A DNA stretch of 64,000 nt. Origin: Amycolatopsis sp. NBC_00345. GTDB taxonomy: Bacteria > Actinomycetota > Actinomycetes > Mycobacteriales > Pseudonocardiaceae. The stretch is from the NCBI RefSeq assembly GCF_036116635.1, contig NZ_CP107995.1, forward strand, positions 6,882,001-6,946,000, read 5' to 3'. Below are positions 24,317-32,779 of this stretch, in pieces. Every line of letters starts with the position of its first letter. Within the stretch, counting starts at the first letter, position 1. The position numbers were made by a program, and so were the translations under genes. Below the pieces are notes generated by a model, which ran no database searches, was not told the DNA's origin, and saw only the letters and a list, made by a program, of their open reading frames with translations.

Positions 24317-25018
24317 TCAACGAGGGGCGTCCGGGGCGTTGCCTTGGCGAACCAGGTACGCCCAGCCGGCATGCAGCTGGCCCGGATTCCACACCTGCTC
24401 GCGTTTGAACCGCGTCTCCGCCTCGTCCGACCACCGCGCCGGTCCGCCCGCGGCCATGGCCATGAGCTGGGTGCGGCAGGCGCGTTCGAGCAGTACCGCG
24501 TACATGACCGCGGATTCGATGTCCGGGCCCGCGGTGGCCGCGCCGTGGTTCGGAATCAGGACACCGTTGGCCTCGCCGAGGCGCTCGGCGAGTGACTGGC
24601 CGAGCTCCGGCGTGGCGATGAGGGCGCCGGTTTCGGTGAAGCGCGGCAGTTGCGGATGGGCGAACGGAACCGCGTCGTGCGAGAGCGGCTTCAGGTCGAC
24701 GTCGAGCGAGGCGAACGCGGCCAGCGCCGGGGCATGGGTGTGCACGACGGCACCGACCTCCGGGCGAGCCGCCATGATCTCGGTGTGAATCGGGTATTCC
24801 AGGTGGCGTTTGCCGGTGCCCTCCAGCACCGTTCCGTCCGGGGCGACCAGGAGCACCCGGTCGTCGCCGGTCTCTTCGAACCCCCAGCCGGACGCCTTCA
24901 GCCAGGCGCCGCGCCCGTCGGGATCGCGGACCGAGGCGTGGCCCCAGACCATGTCGCCGAGCCCGGCCGCGGCCAGCGCCCGGCCGGCCCTGATCACCAG
25001 CTGCCTCGAGTGGGGCAC
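24317..25018 (-). CDS. Class II aldolase/adducin family protein
   Basis: 233 residues. The zinc-site motifs are VWGHASVRD, HTEIMAARPEVGAVVHTHAP (HTH pair near 92-96) and NHGAATAGPDIESA with the third His. Family members include L-fuculose-phosphate and rhamnulose-phosphate aldolases and 4-hydroxy-2-oxo acid aldolases. At the end of a meta-cleavage-type operon, retro-aldol cleavage of a hydroxy-oxo acid is plausible. GTG 25018 has GAGGAG 9 nt upstream. It is the last gene of the eight-gene leftward operon. Confidence 0.85.
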   Translation of the reverse strand: MPHSRQLVIRAGRALAAAGLGDMVWGHASVRDPDGRGAWLKASGWGFEETGDDRVLLVAPDGTVLEGTGKRHLEYPIHTEIMAARPEVGAVVHTHAPALAAFASLDVDLKPLSHDAVPFAHPQLPRFTETGALIATPELGQSLAERLGEANGVLIPNHGAATAGPDIESAVMYAVLLERACRTQLMAMAAGGPARWSDEAETRFKREQVWNPGQLHAGWAYLVRQGNAPDAPR

Positions 25019-25039
25019 GGAGTTCTCCTCGCGTCGGGT

Positions 25040-25297
25040 TCAGACGGCCTGCGGCGTGGCGTGTTCGGCGACGATCACCCCGGTGCCGGCCGGTGCCAGG
25101 TCACGCGGCAACTGATGGTGCGTTTGCCGGTGCGCTGGGGCAAGCCCGGCCTGGTGGATGGGGACAGTGGCGGCGCCGGGGCCGTGCACGGTCCTCGCGT
25201 CCGGGTTCCGTTCGGCCAGGGCACACAGGCAGTCGGCGTCCAGGCGGTCGGCGTCCAGGCGGCCGGGGTGGGCGTGGCCGGAGTGGGTGAGGCGCAT
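25040..25297 (-). CDS. Small hypothetical protein or decayed gene in the catabolic operon
   Basis: 85 codons fitting exactly between the dehydrogenase (27 nt) and aldolase (21 nt) genes, with GAAGGA 12 nt before the ATG. Composition is odd: many His and Pro, an internal duplication (LDADRLDADC, from a 15-bp DNA repeat near 25240) and no recognisable domain. It may be a frameshifted remnant of a formerly larger pathway gene kept for spacing, or a real small protein. Confidence 0.4.
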   Translation of the reverse strand: MRLTHSGHAHPGRLDADRLDADCLCALAERNPDARTVHGPGAATVPIHQAGLAPAHRQTHHQLPRDLAPAGTGVIVAEHATPQAV

Positions 25298-25324
25298 GGT
25301 GCTCGGTGGTCCTTCGGCGTCGGG

Positions 25325-26425
25325 TCAGGGGTTGACGACCGTCATCCACATGGGTTCGGTGCGGCGCTGCATGGCGTCGACGGCCTGCAGGGCGTCCTCG
25401 AGCGGGAACCGATGGGTGATCAGTTCGTCCGCGGTGAGCGTGCCGCTCGCCAGCAGGCCCAGGATCTCCCTGGCGTCATTGCGGGTGCAGGCCCGGGTAC
25501 CGACGAAGCGCCAGCAGTTGACCATCATCGCGGCCGGTGGCAGCGAAAGCGGGGTCGCGTTGGATCCCATGTGGACCAAGGCGCCACCGGTGGCCAGCGC
25601 GGCCATGGCCTGCGCGGTCCCCGGCCCGCCGGGGAGGTAGTCGAGGACGGCGTGCGCGCCCTCGGGGGCCAGCTCGCGCAGCCGCCGGGTGAGCCCGCCG
25701 GTGCCGGCCCAGTCCCCGGCCAGCTCGTCGAACGCGACGGTGGTGGCCGGGATGCCGCCGGCGAGCGGGGTGACCGCGCGGACGCGCTCGCGCTCGCGGC
25801 CGACGAGGATGAGGTTGGCGATGCCGAAATGCGCGGCGAGTTTGACGGTCGCGGTGCCCATGGTGCCGGTCGCGGCGGTGACGATCACGGTGGCGCCCAT
25901 GGGCAGGTCGGCCAATTTCAGCGCCCGCAGCGCATTCGCCAGGTCGTGCGCCTTGGCCGCCACGTCGAAGCCGACGGTGTCGGGCAGTGGGTCGATCAGC
26001 CAGTGCGGCACGCGGACGTACTCGGCCAGGCCGCCGTCGTGGTACTGCTCGTAGAGCGGCGGCACGGCGTCGCTGAACACGGCGTGGCCGATGATGGACT
26101 GCTGGGCGCACATCATGTCGCGGTCGGTGCGGCAGTAGTCGCAGTCGCGGCAGTTCAGGTTCGGGTGCACCCGGACGCGGTCGCCGACCGCGATCTCGGT
26201 GACGTCGCCGCCGACCGCCGCTATCGTGCCGGCGGCCTCGTGGCCGAGAGTGGTGGGCAGCCGCTTGAACCGGCCCATCTCCAGCAGCCGGATCAGGCCC
26301 GGGGCCAGACCGGCCGAGGCGACCTTGACCACCACGTCGAGGGCGCCGGGCTCCGGGACGGGGATCTTCTGCAACGTCAACGGGTCGGGCCCTCGGCCGG
26401 CCCGAACGGCGAGCATGGTCGTCAC
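25325..26425 (-). CDS. Zinc-dependent medium-chain alcohol dehydrogenase
   Basis: 366 residues. GHEAAGTIAAVGGDV holds the catalytic His/Glu region, and the structural zinc site is CRDCDYCRTDRDMMC (~95-109). The Rossmann motif is TAATGTMGTATVKLA. The usual catalytic Cys before GHE is replaced (SAGLAPG), so the catalytic-zinc site may be altered. NAD(P)-linked oxidation of an alcohol or aldehyde intermediate is the likely role. The start overlaps the stop of the cupin gene upstream by 4 nt. Confidence 0.83.
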   Translation of the reverse strand: MTTMLAVRAGRGPDPLTLQKIPVPEPGALDVVVKVASAGLAPGLIRLLEMGRFKRLPTTLGHEAAGTIAAVGGDVTEIAVGDRVRVHPNLNCRDCDYCRTDRDMMCAQQSIIGHAVFSDAVPPLYEQYHDGGLAEYVRVPHWLIDPLPDTVGFDVAAKAHDLANALRALKLADLPMGATVIVTAATGTMGTATVKLAAHFGIANLILVGRERERVRAVTPLAGGIPATTVAFDELAGDWAGTGGLTRRLRELAPEGAHAVLDYLPGGPGTAQAMAALATGGALVHMGSNATPLSLPPAAMMVNCWRFVGTRACTRNDAREILGLLASGTLTADELITHRFPLEDALQAVDAMQRRTEPMWMTVVNP

Positions 26426-27414
26426 TGGTGGACCTCCACGTCGAAGGATTGAAGTCGTTCGGGCGCATAGGCTTGCGACTCACGGGTGGTCTCGGCCACC
26501 TGCGGAAGCTCACGATGCGAGAGCAGGCTGAGGTAGTGGCCGGGCTCGGTCGTGACGCCGGCGTGGGCCACGCCCAACGGCACCCGGACGAAGTCGCCGG
26601 GTTCCAGGTCGACCAGCCCGCGTTGGCTGATCAGTGTGCGCCGGCCGCTGACCTGGTACTGGATCTCGTCGGCGTCAAGCCGTCGCCGGTAGCGGCGCGC
26701 GGCGCCCGGTGTGGTGCTGACGAAGCCGATACGGATGCGTTCGGTGCCGTACAACCAGGTGGTGGCGCGGTCCGGGTCGGCCCGCACCACCGTCATACGG
26801 CGGTCCTCCAGGTGCACCTGCTGGAGCAACTGCTCTTCGTCCACACCGAATACGGCGATGTCGTGGCCGGGTGTACCCATGCACTGGGTGATGGCTTCGT
26901 TCACCTCCCCGGGCTGCCAGCCGGGAAACGGCGGGAACACCGGGACGGAGACCCGCTGCGCCGGTGCCAGTTCGGCGACCGGCGCGGGCAGGTAGAACAG
27001 CAGATGGCTCTCTTCACGCCCGTAGTTGTCGTGCGCGACACCGCGCGGGATGCGGGAGAACTCACCCGGCCGGTGCTCGATCACGCCGAGTTCGGTCATG
27101 AGCGTCCGCTCGCCCGCGATCTGGTAGGAGATCTCGTCCACATCGCAGTTGCGGTGGTAGAAGGGCTGGCGGCCCTTCATGGTCTGCCACTCGACCCGGA
27201 TCTCGTCGTTCTCGTAGACACCGCGCGGCGGGGCGAAGGGCTGGTGGACGTACTCCGGTGGGTAGTGCACCACGCTCAGCGGCGGGTACTCGCGCCACGA
27301 CCGGCCCGGTGCTTTCGGCGGATACGGCGGCGCCAGCAACCGGTGCTCGTCCCGCGTGATGCTGCGCAGCGGCAGCTCCGACCCGATGACCAAGACGTCC
27401 TCGACGACCTCCAT
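26422..27414 (-). CDS. Cupin protein, homogentisate 1,2-dioxygenase-like
   Basis: 330 residues, two cupin halves. Motifs FYHRNCDVDEISYQIAGERT, EHRPGEFSRIPRGVAHDNYG and YRRRLDADEIQYQVSGRRT are typical of homogentisate dioxygenase-like cupins, though the whole is shorter than HgmA (~430). AAGGAG 10 nt upstream of ATG 27414 fixes the start. It could be a second ring-cleavage dioxygenase or an oxygenase on a ring-opened intermediate. Followed by a 4-nt overlap with the dehydrogenase. Confidence 0.72.
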   Translation of the reverse strand: MEVVEDVLVIGSELPLRSITRDEHRLLAPPYPPKAPGRSWREYPPLSVVHYPPEYVHQPFAPPRGVYENDEIRVEWQTMKGRQPFYHRNCDVDEISYQIAGERTLMTELGVIEHRPGEFSRIPRGVAHDNYGREESHLLFYLPAPVAELAPAQRVSVPVFPPFPGWQPGEVNEAITQCMGTPGHDIAVFGVDEEQLLQQVHLEDRRMTVVRADPDRATTWLYGTERIRIGFVSTTPGAARRYRRRLDADEIQYQVSGRRTLISQRGLVDLEPGDFVRVPLGVAHAGVTTEPGHYLSLLSHRELPQVAETTRESQAYAPERLQSFDVEVHQ

Positions 27415-27437
27415 GGCGAACTCCTTGTCCTGGTGGA

Positions 27438-28397
27438 TCAACTCGTGGGGAGGGCTTGGTAGTAGCGGGCCGCGCCCGGGTGCAAGGGGATGGGGGTCCG
27501 GCCCATCGTCACGGGATCCAGCGGATAGGTGACCGGGCTGCGCTCGGGGGCCAGGTGCCGGTACTGGTTCTCCAGGATCTGACGGGTCTCGCCGAGGATC
27601 CAGGCCACCGCGTAGGCGATGTCCTCGTCGAGGTCGGTCGTGGTGATCATGAGGAAGTCCGAGAAGTCGAGAGTCCGGAAGTCGCCCGCGCCCGCGAAGT
27701 AGCCGTCGGCGACGGTCGCGGCCGGCCACCCGTAGTCGGCCTCGATCCCGGCCAGCACGTCGTCCTCGACCGGCAGGAAGTGGTAGTCGGGCGCGAGTTG
27801 CTGCCAGTGCGGCAGCATCACGGCCTCGTGGATGATCGCGTCCGCTCGGCCGGCCAAGGCGTGGCCGAGGGATTCGAAGGGCCGCTCGTCCTCCAGGAAG
27901 CGTCCGCCCCACGCGGGCAGATCGATCCCGGCCCGGTCCAGGACCGTGTGCGCGGCCAGTCCGACGTGGTTGATGCCGTCGTGGACGGAGGTGGCCAGCC
28001 GTAGTGGCGGTGCCTTCTCGCGCAGCTCGCCGAAGGTGGTGACGTTGTGCGAGCGGTGGACGGCCAGCACCAGCCGGTCGCGTTGCGGGATGACGCCGAG
28101 CGCGCGCAGCCGCGGGAACTTCTCCTCGGCGTAGACGCCGCGCCCGTCCAGCGCGGCGATGGCGAACGCGGCGGGGGTGGCCAAGGCGATGTCGACCTCG
28201 TGGTCGCCGACCGCGCGAACGGCGTCGACGAAACCGCGGCTGTTCCAGGTCGCGATCCGGGTGCCCGGACCGGACCGGTCACCCAGTTCCTGGGCGACCC
28301 AGCCGCAGACCCGGTGCAGGTTGGCCGTGCCCCAGTCGCCGCGCAGGTGCAGGGTGAAGCCGCGGTCGATCTTCGGCTCTGGTGGACGATCGCTCAT
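27438..28397 (-). CDS. TAXI-family TRAP-binding-like protein lacking a signal peptide
   Basis: 319 residues of the type II periplasmic-binding fold. It resembles TAXI solute-binding proteins (LHLRGDWGTANLHRVCGWVA, DIALATPAAFA, LATSVHDGINHVGLAAHTVL, AVAWILGE). The N-terminus (MSDRPPEPKIDRG) is charged and has no signal peptide or lipobox. No TRAP membrane genes are present. It therefore probably stays in the cytoplasm, as an intermediate-binding protein or an enzyme recruited from the binding-protein fold. Overlaps the FAH gene by 4 nt. Confidence 0.75.
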   Translation of the reverse strand: MSDRPPEPKIDRGFTLHLRGDWGTANLHRVCGWVAQELGDRSGPGTRIATWNSRGFVDAVRAVGDHEVDIALATPAAFAIAALDGRGVYAEEKFPRLRALGVIPQRDRLVLAVHRSHNVTTFGELREKAPPLRLATSVHDGINHVGLAAHTVLDRAGIDLPAWGGRFLEDERPFESLGHALAGRADAIIHEAVMLPHWQQLAPDYHFLPVEDDVLAGIEADYGWPAATVADGYFAGAGDFRTLDFSDFLMITTTDLDEDIAYAVAWILGETRQILENQYRHLAPERSPVTYPLDPVTMGRTPIPLHPGAARYYQALPTS

Positions 28398-29239
28398 CGG
28401 GCACCGCCTTCGCTGGTCAGGCCGGCCCGCACGAGATTGTGGATGGCGCCGACGCCGTCGACCTCGACCGTGATCTCGTCACCGTGGCGCAGGAACACCT
28501 GTGGGTCACGGCGAAAGCCGACGCCGCCCGGAGTCCCGGTCAGAATCAGGTCGCCGGGCGCCAGCTCGGTGAAGGTGGAGATGGTCGCGATCAAGGTGGG
28601 GATGGTGAACATCAGGTGGGACAGGTCGGATTCCTGCAGCTTCCGGCCGTTGAGCACCGTGCGGATGCCGGCGTTGCCGATGTCGACGTCCTCGGGCGGG
28701 ACCAGGTACGGGCCGACCGGGGTGCTGGCGTCCCAGGCCTTGCCCTGCAGCCACTGGTGGGTTCTGTACTGATAGTCGCGCATGGTGACGTCGTTGGCCA
28801 CCGTGTAGCCCAGCACGTGGTCGACGGCGTCGGACTCGGCGATCCGACGGCCCGGGCGGCCGATCACCACGACGAGTTCGCCCTCGTAGTCGACCTGGGT
28901 GGATTCCGGTGGCAGGACGATGTCGTCGTGGGGGCCGATGAGGCTGGAGGCGAACTTCGGGAACAGCACCGGGTAGCCGGGGACGTCCCGGTTGGTTTCG
29001 GTGACGTGGTCGCGGTAATTGAGGCCGACGCAGAAGACCTTCGACGGCCGCGGCACCACCGGCAGCAATCGCACCTCCCCGACCGGCACGGCCCCGGCTT
29101 CGTCGCGAGGCGCGGCCGAAAGAACCTCCGGCGTGGTCGCCGGGCCGAGTTCAGTGAGCCCGGACAAGGGGATCACCGTCGTGCCCCGCACCTCTCCGGC
29201 CTGGCGCCGGCCGCGGTGTTCGTAGGTCGCGTAACGCAC
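28394..29239 (-). CDS. Fumarylacetoacetate hydrolase family enzyme
   Basis: 281 residues. Family core: KVFCVGLNYRDHVTETNRD, PPESTQVDYEGELVVVIG with metal-binding Glu residues, VTMRDYQYR and LTGTPGGVGF. FAH members hydrolyse acylpyruvates or decarboxylate/hydrate 2-hydroxy-dienoates. In this operon, right after an extradiol dioxygenase, it probably handles the ring-fission product. It is clearly paralogous to the fumarylpyruvate hydrolase at 41472-42278. Confidence 0.85.
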   Translation of the reverse strand: MRYATYEHRGRRQAGEVRGTTVIPLSGLTELGPATTPEVLSAAPRDEAGAVPVGEVRLLPVVPRPSKVFCVGLNYRDHVTETNRDVPGYPVLFPKFASSLIGPHDDIVLPPESTQVDYEGELVVVIGRPGRRIAESDAVDHVLGYTVANDVTMRDYQYRTHQWLQGKAWDASTPVGPYLVPPEDVDIGNAGIRTVLNGRKLQESDLSHLMFTIPTLIATISTFTELAPGDLILTGTPGGVGFRRDPQVFLRHGDEITVEVDGVGAIHNLVRAGLTSEGGAR

Positions 29240-29242
29240 CGC

Positions 29243-30187
29243 TCACTTCCCTTCGCTGGTGCGGCGCCAGGACGCGAGCTGGCCACCCCACAGGTTCACG
29301 GTGTTGGGGACGGGCTTCCACCGCCGCGGCACGTAGGTGACCCGGTCGTCATGGAACTTCTCCATCTCGGCCGACAGCTCGACGTGGTTGCCGGCCGGAT
29401 CGTCGAAGAACACGAACAGGTTGTTGCCGGGACCGTGGCGGCCCGGTCCCCAGGTGACGTCGACGTCCTCGTCGGTCAGCCGGTCGCACCAGGCCTTGAA
29501 GTCCGCCCACCCGGCCAGGTCATAGGAGTAGTGGTCGAGACCGCCGCCGCGGCCGACGTCGACCACCGCGAGGGTGTGGTGATCGCGGTCGCTGCGCAGC
29601 CAGGCGAACCGGCCGTCGTCGAGCTGGTCGGAGATCCGGAAACCCACGACGCCGGTGAAGAAGCCGACCATGGTCTCGACGTCGTCGGTGCCCAGGGTGA
29701 TGTGCTGGTACTTGATCGGCCGGCGACCGGTGTCCGCCGCCGTTTCGCCGTCTCGCTCCACGGTGGTGTGGAACTGGACCTCGGTGCCGTGCGGATCGAT
29801 CGTGGTGATGCCCCGCGCCGGGCCGGCCACTGCGTTGAGTTGGCCCGCGTCGAGTTGACCAGCGTCGAGTTCGCCGACCGGGTGGCCGGCGGCCGCGAGC
29901 CGCGCGGCGATCCCGTCGACGCCGTTACCGTCCCGGACCTCGAACGCGTAAAACCGCAGTCCCGCCTCGCCTTCGACCAGGTCGAGCACATGGTGCCCAC
30001 GCCCCCAGCCCAGCCGCAGGCCACCGCCGGGAAGTGCGCGGTGCACGACCATGCCGAGCACCCGCCGATAGAACTGCGCGGTCGACGCCAGGTCCGGCAC
30101 CGACAAGCCGATGTGCGACACCGCGGTCCGGGTCAGGGTGCCCGCCGCGTCGCGCTCGCGCAGCACGACCCGTTGCGGTTTATCCAT
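29243..30187 (-). CDS. Type I extradiol ring-cleavage dioxygenase (two-domain VOC)
   Basis: 314 residues, two VOC domains. The N-terminal domain (20-135) starts AVSHIGLSVPDLASTAQFY and lacks a full metal site. The C-terminal domain carries the 2-His-1-Glu Fe(II) site: His in KYQHITLGTDD, His in GGLDHYSYDL and Glu in GNHVELSAEM. This is the catechol 2,3-dioxygenase/BphC architecture. It would meta-cleave the catechol made by the adjacent flavin monooxygenase. An LDAGQ motif is duplicated in the linker. Start overlaps the monooxygenase stop by 8 nt. Confidence 0.85.
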   Translation of the reverse strand: MDKPQRVVLRERDAAGTLTRTAVSHIGLSVPDLASTAQFYRRVLGMVVHRALPGGGLRLGWGRGHHVLDLVEGEAGLRFYAFEVRDGNGVDGIAARLAAAGHPVGELDAGQLDAGQLNAVAGPARGITTIDPHGTEVQFHTTVERDGETAADTGRRPIKYQHITLGTDDVETMVGFFTGVVGFRISDQLDDGRFAWLRSDRDHHTLAVVDVGRGGGLDHYSYDLAGWADFKAWCDRLTDEDVDVTWGPGRHGPGNNLFVFFDDPAGNHVELSAEMEKFHDDRVTYVPRRWKPVPNTVNLWGGQLASWRRTSEGK

Positions 30188-31790
30188 GGGTGAGTGCCCC
30201 TTCCGATGAGGCGGTTGTTGTCCGGGGGGTCCAGGCCAGCACGCGGTCGGCGAACGCGGCGCTGTCCGCCGGTCGCCAGCACGCGGCGACGACGTGGTCC
30301 GGCCGCAGCAGCACGAAGGATCCGCGGTACGCCGAGAATTCCCGGCCCAGCCCGCCGTCGATGTCGAGCACGAGGCGACGTGTCGTACGCGGCAGATACT
30401 CGTTCTGTCCGATCTCGACGGTCGTCGCGGCCAGGGCCGCCGTGACGGGTTCGGTCTCCGCCCACGAGCTGTCGCCGAGTTCCACGCCCACCAGCGCCCA
30501 GCCCGGTCCCAGCACGTCGTCCAGCCGGCGGAAGCGGTGATCGGCGGTGTCGAACACCCATGGCTGCCCGACGACGACACCGGTCGGCCCGCAACTTTCC
30601 GGGATGACAAGGCCGTCGGTGTAGCACTGCGGCGGCCGATACCGCATCTCCTCCAGATAGGCCCGTCCGGCCGGCGTGGCCAGCGCACGGGTCACGGCCT
30701 CGTCGCGGGCCCGCGCCAGGCCGGGCTTGGTCGTCATCACCCATCGGCCCAGCCGCTCGGACATGCGCACCGTGGCCAGTGCGTGCGGCAGTCGCTCGCG
30801 CTGATAACTGGACAACGCGGCCGGAGCCAGCCGGCCGGCCAGCACGTCGGCGATCTTCCAGGTCAGGTTGATCGCGTCCCGCACGCCCGAGTTCAGCCCC
30901 TGCCCGGCGAACGGCGGCATCATGTGCGCGGCGTCGCCGAGCAGGAACGACCGGCCGATCATCCACTCGTCGGCGACGACGGCGTTGAAGCAGTAGTTCA
31001 CCGCGCGTTCCACCTGGGCCGGGGTGATCGTCCGATAACGGGACACCAGCTTCTCGATGAGCGAGAACGGCGGCGGCTCCTGCGGAGTGCCCTCGTCGCC
31101 GAACAGCCGGAATTCGTAACGGCACCGGCCGTCCCGTCCGGGCACGATCACATGTGGACGGTCGGGATCGCCGTGGTGCATAGCGAATCGTTCGGTGTGC
31201 GCGTCGTCGAGGGTGTCGACGACCAGCCAGGCATCGTCGTAGCTGCGCCCGGTCAGGTCGACGCCCTGCAACAGCCGGGTGGCCGACCGGCCGCCGTCAC
31301 AACCGAGCACGTACGCGGCCTCGATGGTGATCTCGCCGTCCTGGGTGACGGCATGGACATCAACGTGCTCGGGTCGCTGGCCGAAGCCGACCACGCGGGT
31401 GTCGAATGCGAGCCGCACGGTCGGCATGCCGACCAGCGCGCCGACGAGGACACGTTCGAGATCGGGCTGGGCGAACGGGTTCTTGAACGGGTACCCGAGC
31501 CGGAGCGATTCCGGGCCACGGGCGTGGAACAGCTCTTGGCCGTGCCGGTCGTAGTAGCGGGTGCCGGTGCCGGGCAGCACCACCGGCAGCACCCGGTCGA
31601 CGATCCCGGCCTGCTGGAATCCGCGCAGCGCTTCGTCGTCGATGCTGATCGCCTTCGGTTCGTCACTGGTGCCCGAATGCTGCTCGAGTACCGCGACCGT
31701 GACGCCCCGGGCGGCCAGCAGGGCGGCGGCGGTCAGGCCCACCGGGCCGGCCCCGCAGACCACCACGTCGAAGCTGCCGCTGAGCGTCAT
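30180..31790 (-). CDS. FAD-dependent aromatic monooxygenase (MhpA/PheA type)
   Basis: 536 residues of group A flavin hydroxylases. FAD motif VVCGAGPVGLTAAALLAARG, DG motif VLGCDGGRSATR (~165) and GD motif FLLGDAAHMMPPFAGQG (~290). A C-terminal thioredoxin-like extension is present, as in MhpA and phenol hydroxylase. It is the first gene of the leftward operon and should ortho-hydroxylate a phenol for extradiol cleavage by the next gene. ATG 31790 is used since FAD motif spacing fits; an ATG-like start 18 nt upstream is possible. Divergent from an IclR regulator. Confidence 0.87.
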   Translation of the reverse strand: MTLSGSFDVVVCGAGPVGLTAAALLAARGVTVAVLEQHSGTSDEPKAISIDDEALRGFQQAGIVDRVLPVVLPGTGTRYYDRHGQELFHARGPESLRLGYPFKNPFAQPDLERVLVGALVGMPTVRLAFDTRVVGFGQRPEHVDVHAVTQDGEITIEAAYVLGCDGGRSATRLLQGVDLTGRSYDDAWLVVDTLDDAHTERFAMHHGDPDRPHVIVPGRDGRCRYEFRLFGDEGTPQEPPPFSLIEKLVSRYRTITPAQVERAVNYCFNAVVADEWMIGRSFLLGDAAHMMPPFAGQGLNSGVRDAINLTWKIADVLAGRLAPAALSSYQRERLPHALATVRMSERLGRWVMTTKPGLARARDEAVTRALATPAGRAYLEEMRYRPPQCYTDGLVIPESCGPTGVVVGQPWVFDTADHRFRRLDDVLGPGWALVGVELGDSSWAETEPVTAALAATTVEIGQNEYLPRTTRRLVLDIDGGLGREFSAYRGSFVLLRPDHVVAACWRPADSAAFADRVLAWTPRTTTASSEGALTHG

Positions 31791-31812
31791 GACTGCCAGC
31801 CTAGGCACGTAT

Positions 31813-31848
31813 TCCTGTTTTCCGTCAGCAAAGTCCTGACAAACAGGA
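31813..31848. promoter_or_regulatory. IclR-type operator region
   Basis: TCCTGTTT (31813-31820) and AAACAGGA (31841-31848) form a perfect 8-bp inverted repeat, with GTCAG...CTGAC nested inside, between the monooxygenase operon and the IclR gene. The TCCTG/CAGGA half-site recurs at 32672-32686 before the P450 operon. Confidence 0.6.
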
Positions 31849-31876
31849 CCACGGAAAATCGCTTATGCTGCTGGAC

Positions 31877-32665
31877 ATGCCTGGACGAAGCCGTAACACC
31901 AGCACCTACCGCGAACGCAACTCGACCGCCGATCGGGCGCTGGACATTCTGCTGCTCTACTGCTCCGACAAACCGGTGTGGACCGGCGCCGAGATCGCCG
32001 CGCGGCTCGGCGTCGCCCGCTCCACCGGTTACCGCTATCTGCAGAGCCTGGTCACGACCGGCTTCGTCGAGGAGACGACCGGCGGATTCCGGCTGGGGCC
32101 GCGCATCTTCGAGCTGGCCCGATCGGCCAGGGCCGGGCTCGGCCTGTCCGAGGTCTCGCTGCCGGTGATGCGGTCGCTGGCCGCCCGGGTCAACGAGACG
32201 GTGCTGCTCACCCGCCGGTCGGGCCGGTCGGTGGTGTGCCTTGACCTGGTCGAACCGCGGCACACGGTCCGGCTGTCCTACGAGCGCGGCCATGTCCTGC
32301 CAATCAACGCGGGGGCCGCGGCCGAGGTGCTGCTGGCCTGGGCCGATCCCCACGAAGTCACCGCAGTGCTCGAACAGGCGCCGCTGGAACGGTTCACCGC
32401 CCGCACCCTCACCGAGCCCGACAAGCTGCGCACCCGCTTCGCCCGCATCCGCAAGCGCGGCGTGGCCATCTCCCAGGGCGAGCTGGACGAGCACATTCTC
32501 GGGGTGGCAGCACCGATCCGGGACAGCACCGGCAGCGTCTGCGCCGCGATCAGCATCGCCGCGCTGGCCGCCCGAATCCCCCGCGCGGAATTGCCGAACG
32601 TGGAGAACGCGGTCCGCGACGCCGCGGTTACGATCAGCCGGGAGCTTGAAATTCGCGACAGTTGA
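31877..32665 (+). CDS. IclR family transcriptional regulator
   Basis: 262 residues from ATG 31877 (266 from ATG 31865). Winged HTH at ~20-75 (WTGAEIAARLGVARSTGYRY), then the IclR effector domain (ETVLLTRRSGRSVVCLDLVE, RKRGVAISQGELDEHILGVA). ATG 31877 is preferred because TATGCT (31864-31869) stands 7 nt upstream as a -10, suggesting leaderless translation; neither ATG has a ribosome-binding site. Likely controls both the divergent catabolic operon and the P450 operon downstream, judged from shared half-sites. Confidence 0.87.
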   Translation: MPGRSRNTSTYRERNSTADRALDILLLYCSDKPVWTGAEIAARLGVARSTGYRYLQSLVTTGFVEETTGGFRLGPRIFELARSARAGLGLSEVSLPVMRSLAARVNETVLLTRRSGRSVVCLDLVEPRHTVRLSYERGHVLPINAGAAAEVLLAWADPHEVTAVLEQAPLERFTARTLTEPDKLRTRFARIRKRGVAISQGELDEHILGVAAPIRDSTGSVCAAISIAALAARIPRAELPNVENAVRDAAVTISRELEIRDS

Positions 32666-32671
32666 TGCTCG

Positions 32672-32723
32672 TCCTGAATTACAGGATAGGCAATTTGACA
32701 ACCAGGAATCCCGCTCCTTAACT
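32672..32723 (+). promoter_or_regulatory. Promoter of the ferredoxin-P450 operon with IclR-like site
   Basis: TCCTG-AATTA-CAGGA (32672-32686) precedes a good promoter: TTGACA (32695-32700), 17-bp spacer, TTAACT (32718-32723). The palindrome lies directly upstream of -35, fitting activation. Confidence 0.7.
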
Positions 32724-32779
32724 TGCGGCATCCGTGAATATCGCCGGCCTGGTCCGGCGCACAGCTGCCGGGAGTCGTT

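Noticed and set aside
24650..26452. Plus-strand open frame of about 600 codons opposite aldolase and dehydrogenase genes
   Set aside because: Runs antisense through several real genes and their junctions and has Gly/Arg low complexity; no ribosome-binding site.
28382..30193. Plus-strand open frame of about 600 codons opposite FAH and extradiol dioxygenase genes
   Set aside because: Antisense shadow; the opposite strand has complete catalytic motifs in two enzymes.
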